Shown here one piece after another: positions 57,592 to 64,000 of a stretch of 64,000 bases of DNA. A model generated the notes under the pieces. It had not been told where the DNA came from, searched no databases, and saw only the letters and a program-made list of their open reading frames with translations. A program made the translations under genes and the position numbers. This DNA comes from Antitrichia curtipendula (taxonomy: Eukaryota; Streptophyta; Bryopsida; Hypnales; Leucodontaceae). How positions within the stretch are numbered: position 1 is the first letter of the stretch; every line of letters begins with the position of its first letter. The stretch is from contig OX579633.1 in the NCBI GenBank assembly GCA_951230915.1, positions 558,001 through 622,000 on the forward strand, written 5' to 3'.

Positions 57592-58873
57592 GGGACCACC
57601 ACCACCAAATCCTCGTCGTAGTCTTTCACCTCCACTTCCTCAAAATGAAGGGGTTGTAGAAGTCCCAGCTTTGTCGTCTTCTTTGGAGACCGACAATCCA
57701 AATGACGATAACGTTGATGATGGTATTTCCCGCAACAACAACGACGATGATGACAACCTCCCTCCAGGAAATGGCGGCGGAAATGGCGGTGGAAATGGAA
57801 ATGGTGGTGGAAATGGAAATGGTGGTGGAAATGGAAATGGTGGTGGACATGAAAATGGCGAGAGAAACAGGGGGAGGAATGCGAATCCAAATCATGGAGG
57901 ATCTTCTTACAATCGAGATGGCAATACACGCCCTACGGGAGTGGAACCAGCAACTCGTAACATTAGAGCTCTAGAAAGACAGCATGATAGAAACGTTAGA
58001 AATGCAAGAATGCCACGCCCTTTTGCAAGAAATCAACCGGCTGGTAACATGAGAAGGCCTTTTGATCCAGAGCATGTGGACCATGATGATGTTTTTGCTT
58101 TTGTAGAACCACCCGAAGACATTGCCCCTGTACCGGCTCCAGTTGCGGGCCATCCTGCTATTTCTGAACATGGTACACAAGTGCGACATTCCCTAGATCC
58201 ATCTTCAGAAACAATTTCCAATGCCATCCAAAGACCTTCTCAAGAAGGATTAGGCTCAGTGGGAAATGTTGATTTGACTCTGCAAAGAGTTTCACGTGGT
58301 AGACCACCTGTGGCCCCTCGGTCCTCCGTTCATCATGAAGTAGGTCAATATCAACAAGCCCGTGGACGGACGAGAGGCCATGGTAGAGCTGCAGGCCGTG
58401 GAGGGAATACAGGCCGAGGACGAACAGAAGATCTGCATATTGGAGAAGCATCATCGCCAAGGCATGCTAATCGTTCACCCCTCGGAATTGGAGCAAGAGA
58501 TCCAAATAGGGTGATAGAACCGTTCCTAAGTACATACGTACCAGGACCTAGCCGGTCAACTCCGGCATTTGTTGTTCGAACAATTCCAGGTGGGCCTACT
58601 ATAAATTCTGATGCAGAAGACCCCAACGCACAACGACACAAGAGGTTGAAGCGCAAACGTACTCATGGCCAAACAACTATAGAGCTTCGAAATGAAAACT
58701 CGGAAGTTGAGGAACATTGGACCACCGACAGTGGTGAAGCAGAAGATGAATATGACAGCAATGAAGATGCCAATGACGAGGCACCAGAGGATGATGATGT
58801 TGTTGTTCGAGATGCTAATGCAGCGAATCCAAGTGCCCAAGAAGTTCGTAGGTCGAGTCGTTTGAATAATTGA
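57545..58873 (+). CDS. RGG/Gly-rich acidic protein overlapping the transposase end
   Basis: An open frame shifted by +1 from the transposase. It is open from 57398; ATG 57545 (MEMLMMEREELLRGRRG) is my choice, overlapping the transposase by 47 bp. It encodes about 442 residues: a Pro-rich start, a GNGGGNGNGGG tract (about residues 80-105), RG-rich segments (GRTRGHGRAAGRGGNTGRGR), a basic patch like a nuclear signal (RHKRLKRKR), an acidic stretch (EDEYDSNEDANDE) and a terminal RRSSRLNN. RGG regions usually bind nucleic acid. It may be a separate protein, or the original C-terminus of the transposase now split by a frameshift or joined by splicing. The sequence alone does not decide. Confidence 0.6.
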   Translation: MEMLMMEREELLRGRRGPPPPNPRRSLSPPLPQNEGVVEVPALSSSLETDNPNDDNVDDGISRNNNDDDDNLPPGNGGGNGGGNGNGGGNGNGGGNGNGGGHENGERNRGRNANPNHGGSSYNRDGNTRPTGVEPATRNIRALERQHDRNVRNARMPRPFARNQPAGNMRRPFDPEHVDHDDVFAFVEPPEDIAPVPAPVAGHPAISEHGTQVRHSLDPSSETISNAIQRPSQEGLGSVGNVDLTLQRVSRGRPPVAPRSSVHHEVGQYQQARGRTRGHGRAAGRGGNTGRGRTEDLHIGEASSPRHANRSPLGIGARDPNRVIEPFLSTYVPGPSRSTPAFVVRTIPGGPTINSDAEDPNAQRHKRLKRKRTHGQTTIELRNENSEVEEHWTTDSGEAEDEYDSNEDANDEAPEDDDVVVRDANAANPSAQEVRRSSRLNN

Positions 58874-59276
58874 GGTTATTGAGTTGCATCGATGGTAGAT
58901 CTCGGATCTTTAAGAGTTGAAGACAATTGTAGCAATTGGAAGAAATATAGACGAGAAGCCAAAAAAATGTTTTGGATAACCTATGAGAAACAGAGAAAGT
59001 GAGCGTATTTTGAAAGTATAGATTCATTGTATTGATATTGTACTTTGCAATGCATGAATTTTATAAACTATTTTGGTTATCACAAACATTGCAGCCTACC
59101 TGTATTTTTTTTGTGTATTTTGTATTTGATGGGCCTCCTGGAAACCTTGGTGGGGAAATCATGTAAAATACATTCCAGTTACTGGGTTTTTTTAATGCAG
59201 TGGGGTCTCCTATTTGTTCCGAATTTTTTTTATATATATATATTGTAGAACACATAAATTTAATCCACCATTGCCC
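58874..59276. other. 3' region of the last cargo gene
   Basis: No further coding sequence. AT-rich, probably the 3' untranslated region and spacer before array D. Confidence 0.4.
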
Positions 59277-59870
59277 GTCCGCGCCCTCCCACTCACGTTC
59301 AGGTCCGCGCCGTACCTGAAGGAGTCCGCGCCCTAACGCGCTGAAGTCCGCGCCCTGCTTGAAGGAGTCCGCGCCCTGACTGAAGGAGTCCCCGCCCTCA
59401 CTGTCACACTGAAGTCCCCGCCCTTCTTGAAGGAGTCCGCGCCCTGACGCGTTGAAGTCCGCGCCCTGACTGAAGGAATCCGCGCCCTAACTGTCACAGT
59501 GAAGTCCCCGCCCTTCTTGAAGGAGTCCGCGCCCTGACGCGCTGAAGTCTGCGCCCTGACTGAAGGAGTCCGCGCCCTGACTGTCACACAGAAGTCCCCG
59601 CCTTGCTTCGAGGAGTCCGCGCCCTGCTAGCCGAAGTCCGCACCCTGCTTGAAGGAGTCCGCGCCCTGACGCTCACACTGAAGTCCCGGCCCTGATTCGA
59701 TGAGTCCGCGCCCTGAATGAAGGAGTCCGCGCCCTGACGCTCACACTGATGTCCCCGCCTTGCTTGAAGGAGTCCGCACCCTCACGCGCCGAAGTCCGCG
59801 CCCTGACTGAAGAAGTCCCCACCCTAACGTCCGCGCCCTGACTGAAGAAGTCCCCGCCCCTGGATCCAGC
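59277..59870 (+). repeat. GC array D near the right end
   Basis: About 25-30 units of 20-22 bp, mostly GAAGGAGTCCGCGCCCTGAC, with TGAAGTCCCCGCCC variants. Together with array A near the left end, which reads the opposite way, it forms inverted subterminal arrays, as hAT transposases often need. No gene follows it, so a promoter role is unlikely here. Confidence 0.8.
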
Positions 59871-59939
59871 TGTCCAAGCTGACGTGTCATTGAAAAAAAT
59901 TCCACAACTTTGAGAAATTGAGGCCGTCCAGTTGGTCCG

Positions 59940-60023
59940 GACCGTCCGTCCGTCCGTCCGGTCCGGTTTGCCCATCCGTCCGGGACGTCCGATGACCCTA
60001 ACTCGCCCGTTATGACAACCTTG
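59940..60023 (+). repeat. Right end of the hAT element with GTCC tract
   Basis: CCGTCCGTCCGTCCGTCCGG, then GTCCGGTTTGCCCATCCGTC, GGGACGTCC and CGCCCGTTATGACAACCTTG. The last 13 bases are the inverted terminus; the preceding part is a direct repeat of 42341-42410. Confidence 0.8.
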
Positions 60024-60340
60024 GTTTGAGGAGTAAAAATTTAGAGTTACTTTTAGGAGTAAGAAGCTAGAGTTAAATTTAGGAGTAAAGATTTAGAGTT
60101 AGTTTTAGGAGTAAAAAGCTAGAATTAAATTTAGGAGTAAAAATTTAGAGTTAGTTTTAGGAGTAAAAAGCTAAAGTTAAATTTAGGAGTAAAGATTTAG
60201 AGTTAGTTTTTAGGAGTAAAAAGCTAGAGTTAGTTTAGGAATAAAGATTTAGAGTTAGTTTTAGAAGTAAAAATCTAGAGTTAGTTTTAGAAGTAAAAAC
60301 CTAGAGTTAGTTTTAGAAGTAAAAAATTAGAGTTTCCTGT
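60024..60340. repeat. 22-25-bp satellite, right part
   Basis: Begins with the second GTTTGAGG (60024-60031) and continues the array interrupted at 42318, with units such as TTTAGGAGTAAAAAGCTAGA and AAAGATTTAGAGTTAG. Confidence 0.85.
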
Positions 60341-61237
60341 AGAGGTTAGAAATTAGAAGTAAAAGCTAAGCCTAGGATTAGCCTATAGAATTGAAACTTC
60401 CAATAGAAGTGTAAAAAACCCAAAAGATAGTAGTAGAGGTTCATGGAAGGAACGTGAGGGTTTTTCTTTTGCGTAGTTAGGGACGTTGGAAATGACGCCA
60501 ACTACCCAACCAACCCTAGACATAGGATAGATAGTTAGGAATTTAGGATTTTACTATCAACCTCGGCCATTGCAATTAGCTTGTTAGTCACCCATGCATT
60601 TCTAGTTAGTTCCACTGCCATCCACAACACTTAGAAGACGTTAGCAAAAAAGATCCATTGCTTGGAAGGCACAGTGGACCGCGTTCACAATACCCCCATA
60701 TATTTAAAAGGTGGATAAAGGCATAGAACCTGGTCGATGTTCGCCCGATTACCAAGGATGGATAATCTTGCGCCCACAGGGACATTGAGCTATTTGTTAT
60801 TATATGTGGCACCCGTTGAGACGTCAAAACCATGAATTAGACTTCCATTTCCTTTCTATGCACTTCCTAAATCTACCTTAATGTCTTCATAAATGAATAG
60901 TCTCAACCCTAAGCCTCAAAAAGATATTCTCAAAATTTTAGAGTTGTTTCAAATCCAATGCCTAGAGTAGAAAACCTAAGAGTTCTTGTCTCATGGCAAT
61001 GTAGATGATTACCCTCAAAAAGTATTAAGATTATCTGATTATCTTAATTTGTTCTTCATTCTAGTTCGATAGTCAACTAGTGACTAGATGGAAATCCTTT
61101 TGACAAATGGGAAAAGAATACTATTCATCTTCTCCCTCCTTGTTTATATTTGTATACCTTCTTCCTAATGTCACTTCTTTATTCTTGCGTATGTTGGTGT
61201 TTTACCCCCTTTTATAGTTTTGTTTAGTGTTTTATTT
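60341..61237. other. Spacer, presumably of the older LTR element
   Basis: No gene or repeat seen. By the nesting model this continues the intron or interior of the LTR element that starts at 39163. Confidence 0.3.
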
Positions 61238-61239
61238 CT

Positions 61240-61262
61240 GACACGTTATTGGCACGCTCTTC
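61240..61262 (+). other. Conserved copia leader motif, possible primer-binding area
   Basis: GACACGTTATTGGCACGCTC resembles the GACACGTTATCAGCACG motif I recall from leaders of many plant Ty1/copia elements. It lies about 330 bp before the gag remnant, the right place for a leader. No LTR end was identified next to it. Confidence 0.3.
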
Positions 61263-61569
61263 TGATGCTTTTGTTTAAGTATTGCATTTGAAATCCAATT
61301 TAGAATTTTTTTGGAGGCGGCTTTATAGCCTCCCCCCCCCCATCTCTTTCTTTCTACTTGCTCTCTTTGGATCTCCATTAGCTTACTATGTGCCTCCCTC
61401 CTTCCTCTCCTACGCCTCCCCTCCTGCGCCCTCCCTTTCTATGCCTCCTTCCGCTCCACTTCCAGGCACCTTTCGCCTCTCCAATTTCAAACCCTAATTT
61501 CAAATTTTCTCTAAAAGACTTTTTTTTCTATCATGAGTACATCAACCTCTTATATTGCCATCTCTACTA

Positions 61570-62430
61570 CAATTTCAATGATTGCTACTACTGTTGAGCC
61601 ACCAAGACTCTAGCCTTTTTTTTCCACAATTCGTAGTTGATGGCGAAAATTATTTATTATGGGCAAAAACTTCGAAAGCACATATATTTGTAGAGCACTT
61701 ATCATATTGTATTACTTTTGATCATTTTTTAATTGTAAGTACCTCCGTTTCTACTTCTACTTCTTGGAAAAATTTGCTTTTGCTCCATCAGCATCTTGTT
61801 CTTGCTTTACAATATCAATATTTGGAACTTGAAAGTCCATTAGAAAACCATCTTTCTTTCGAGAGCCCTTCATAATTGGAATTACTTACAAGTGTTGGAT
61901 TTTTCAACACTTGTTGCTTTCAATAATGAATTGTACCGCATTTTATCACAACTGAGGTTGTGTAGTAAGGCCACTATCGAAATAGAGATGATTGAAAAAA
62001 TTCTTTGAACATTTCCGTTAGCCTCTGTTGTTCTTACACAATAGTATAGAAACAAGAAATTTGAGAATCACTTAGATCTCATATCTTTGTTATTTCTTGC
62101 TAGAAAACAAAACAAAATCCTCTTGCGTAATGCAAAGGTTCATCCAGCTGGAACTATGGTTCATGAGTTCCATGTTGCCAAGGTTTTCAGTGTTAAACTT
62201 AAGGCAAATAAACATGGAAAAAATTGCTATAGACAATTGGATAGCCATAGCCATAACCGTAATAACCAACAATTACAAAGGAAGAATAACATTAATAGTC
62301 ATGGTATGCATCCGTCAAAGACCCATTTTTGCTACAAATGTGACAAAGTGGGCCATTTGGCAAATGTTTGTAGAACATTGGGTTATTTTGTCAAGATGTT
62401 ACAAAAGAACAAGAAACTTTAAACTCGAAA
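61570..62430 (+). pseudogene. Ty1/copia gag remnant with zinc knuckle
   Basis: Starts with FVVDGENYLLWAKTSKAHI, the usual copia gag opening. After frameshifts it continues through LISLLFLARKQNKILLRNA and ends in a CCHC knuckle, CYKCDKVGHLANVC (C-x2-C-x4-H-x4-C), at about 62329-62370. Multiple stops and frame changes mark it as dead. Gag would form the particle and the knuckle would bind RNA. Confidence 0.8.
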
Positions 62431-63993
62431 TTGAGAAGCCCACACTATAGATGTGTCTACAGATCCATTTAAGGACAAAGATCACAAAACATATGTTGCT
62501 AAGGATACTTCCATTAGTGAGTCTTGTAATGCATTCCTTGACTTTGCAACTAGACAAACAATTCTGTGGGATAAGAATTTTTTTGTTGAAAATAATCTTT
62601 CAACTTGGCAAACCAAAAATTTGATGAATATGGTTGGATCAAATGTGTTTTGTTTCTAGGAGGGACCAACAAATGTGATCTTACTTGGGGGCACCACCAT
62701 GACATGCATGTGTGCTATGTTTTCTCCTTTTGCGTCTTGGAGTTTGACTAGCTATTGGGATGAACTTACCAATGGTTTTCACCTCTCGACTAAAATTCTA
62801 AATAGACGAGAAACTATGGTTTTTGTACAAAATAATAAAGTGGTGGAAACAACTTTTGTTGTAGTATATGGCTTATATCGGATTTTGATTTGACCACATG
62901 TTGTATCTAGTTTTGCTTTATCTTGCAAAGATAATAAAACTTCTCTATGATATAAAAGATTGGGTCATCCTAGCTCTACTCTATTCTAAAAAAATATTCT
63001 ATGCGTTGTTGGTCATAATTTGCAACCAATAGATGTCAATTCAATGACATTATGTCAAGCATATATTCAAGGCAAGTTAATTGCCAGACCATCGTTATGG
63101 CAGCTTCTCCATAAATTACCACCAATGCTTTCAAGGCTACATGGTGATATTTGTGGTCTAATAAATGCTATATTTAGACCATTTTGATATTTTTTTAGTT
63201 TTGGTTGATGCATCAAGTAAACAATCTCATGTCTCGTTGTTATCAACAATAAATTTGGCTTTTGCCAATTTACTTTTAATTCTAATTCATTTTAAGGTTC
63301 ATTTTCTTAATTATCCAATCAAAACACTACGTATGGATAATATTCAAGAGTTTCGATCAAAATCTTTTGAAGATTATTGCACTACAACGGGGATTGACTT
63401 GATCTATTCAGTTCTATACGAGCATTCTCAAAATGAACTCGTAGAGTCTTTTATTAAACAGATCCAGCTTATTGTAAGACCATTACTACTTTATGCAAAT
63501 TTACCTAAATTTATGTGGGGACATGCAATTCTACATGCTGCAACTCTAATTCAACTCTGTCCTTCATCTTTGGAGATTGTTTCATTACAAGAGGTTCTTT
63601 CATGACGTGTTCCAAATGTATCTCACTTACGAGTATTCAGCTACTGTGTATAAATTCCAATTTTAGAACTTCAACGCCATACTATTGGAACTCAATCATC
63701 GACAATATAACATATATGTTGGATTTGATTCTCCAAGCATTATTCGTTACATCTACCCATCAACTGGTACGTTGTTTCATATCTATTTTGCCAATTGTCG
63801 ATTTGAAGAAGATGTATTTCCATCTTTGAAAAGAGGAGCATCTATTCAAGAACATTCTAAGGGGCTTTTGTTTAAGGCACTTGACACATTTACAATGAAT
63901 CCTGATCCTATAATTTCTTTGGCTGAAACTGAGGCTGCTAAAATTTTGCTAAAATTTAATGCACTTGCAAAAGATTGCGGATCAGACACCTAA
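62431..63993 (+). pseudogene. Ty1/copia protease-side and integrase remnant, runs off the window
   Basis: A poorly conserved protease-side region is followed by the GAG-pre-integrase motif (RLGHPSSTLF, then ICxAYIQGKLI-like sequence) around 62955-63085. Next come LHGDICG and the integrase core, LDHFDIFLVLVDASSKQSHV through TLRMDNIQEF and ILHAATLIQL (63165-63605). After stops and a frame change GFDSPSIIRYIYPSTGTLFH follows, the usual post-integrase segment. The reverse transcriptase would lie beyond the right edge. Several stops and frameshifts show it is inactive. In the active family this enzyme inserts the cDNA into the genome. Confidence 0.88.
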
Positions 63994-64000
63994 TGGCTTC

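Larger units (their letters stand above)
42319..60023 (+). mobile_element. Giant hAT-type DNA transposon with cargo genes, 17.7 kb
   Basis: Ends are CATGGTTGTCATA (42319-42331) and, inverted, CAAGGTTGTCATA (60011-60023), 12 of 13 bases matching and of the CA-GG-TG type seen in hAT elements. It is flanked by a perfect 8-bp duplication, GTTTGAGG (42311-42318, 60024-60031), the length hAT transposases make. Removing the element rejoins the satellite in register. Inside lie, all on the plus strand, a kinase-like gene, a coiled-coil/RING gene, a hAT transposase and an RGG-type protein, with repeated GC arrays and AG-rich blocks between. The transposase has one stop codon and the RING gene two, so this copy is probably immobile on its own. 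Typical autonomous hAT elements are a few kb, so size and cargo are exceptional. Confidence 0.88.

Noticed and set aside
57543..57929. His/Phe-rich frame on the minus strand
   Set aside because: It is the antisense of the Gly/Asn repeat tract in the plus-strand protein.
42319..60023. Integrated giant virus or Maverick element
   Set aside because: No capsid, polymerase B, packaging ATPase or integrase is present. The ends, 8-bp duplication and transposase are of hAT type.

Overview
This window looks like nuclear DNA of a land plant with a large, repeat-rich genome. The signs are GT-AG exons lost in long AT-rich non-coding stretches, Ty1/copia, LTR-type, CACTA, Harbinger and hAT elements of plant type, and very low gene density. 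I cannot fix the lineage from sequence alone. A non-flowering plant (moss, fern or lycophyte) is my weak guess. There is no sign of bacterial operons, rRNA, tRNA or CRISPR.

Layout. 0-2.8 kb: two phase-compatible exons on the minus strand, one encoding a coiled coil plus a RING-H2-like finger, separated by a possible intron that holds a 40/80-bp minisatellite. 2.8-11.4 kb: an old LTR-type retroelement on the minus strand, with an LTR-like block (about 8.9-11.4 kb), a 24-codon leader exon ending in a splice donor, and a 652-codon reading frame closed by seven stop codons but no frameshift. 11.4-12.1 kb: a spliced gene fragment of unknown function. 12.4-14.5 kb: a second related LTR-like block. 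14.8-18.99 kb: CACTA-like and palindromic MITEs. 19-22 kb: the most gene-like island, with one uncharacterised 266-aa protein at 20381-21181. 22-39 kb: almost wholly transposon debris. It includes three copies of a ~935-bp element flanked by TTAA, several CACTA-type elements and one Harbinger-type MITE. 39.2-42.1 kb: a third LTR-like block in the opposite orientation, followed by another short leader exon with a donor.

42319-60023 is the most striking feature: a single 17.7-kb hAT-type transposon inserted in a 22-25-bp satellite. It has matching ends (CATGGTTGTCATA / CAAGGTTGTCATA) and a perfect 8-bp target duplication (GTTTGAGG). Besides a DUF659-type hAT transposase with a recognisable D-D-E triad it carries an intact protein-kinase-like gene, a coiled-coil/RING-H2 gene related to the exon at 2.2 kb, and an RGG/Gly-rich acidic protein overlapping the transposase end. 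Three genes share one promoter design: a GC-rich array of GAGTCCCCGCCC units, then a TATATAA box, then a short leader. AG-rich tail blocks follow the kinase and RING genes. A fourth, orphan copy of the array lies at 51.6 kb. Every internal stop found in the large reading frames fits a C-to-T transition of CAG, CAA or CGA, as expected from deamination of methylated cytosines.

60.0-64.0 kb: the resumed satellite and host sequence, then a decayed Ty1/copia element (gag, zinc knuckle, GAG-pre-integrase, integrase) running off the right edge.
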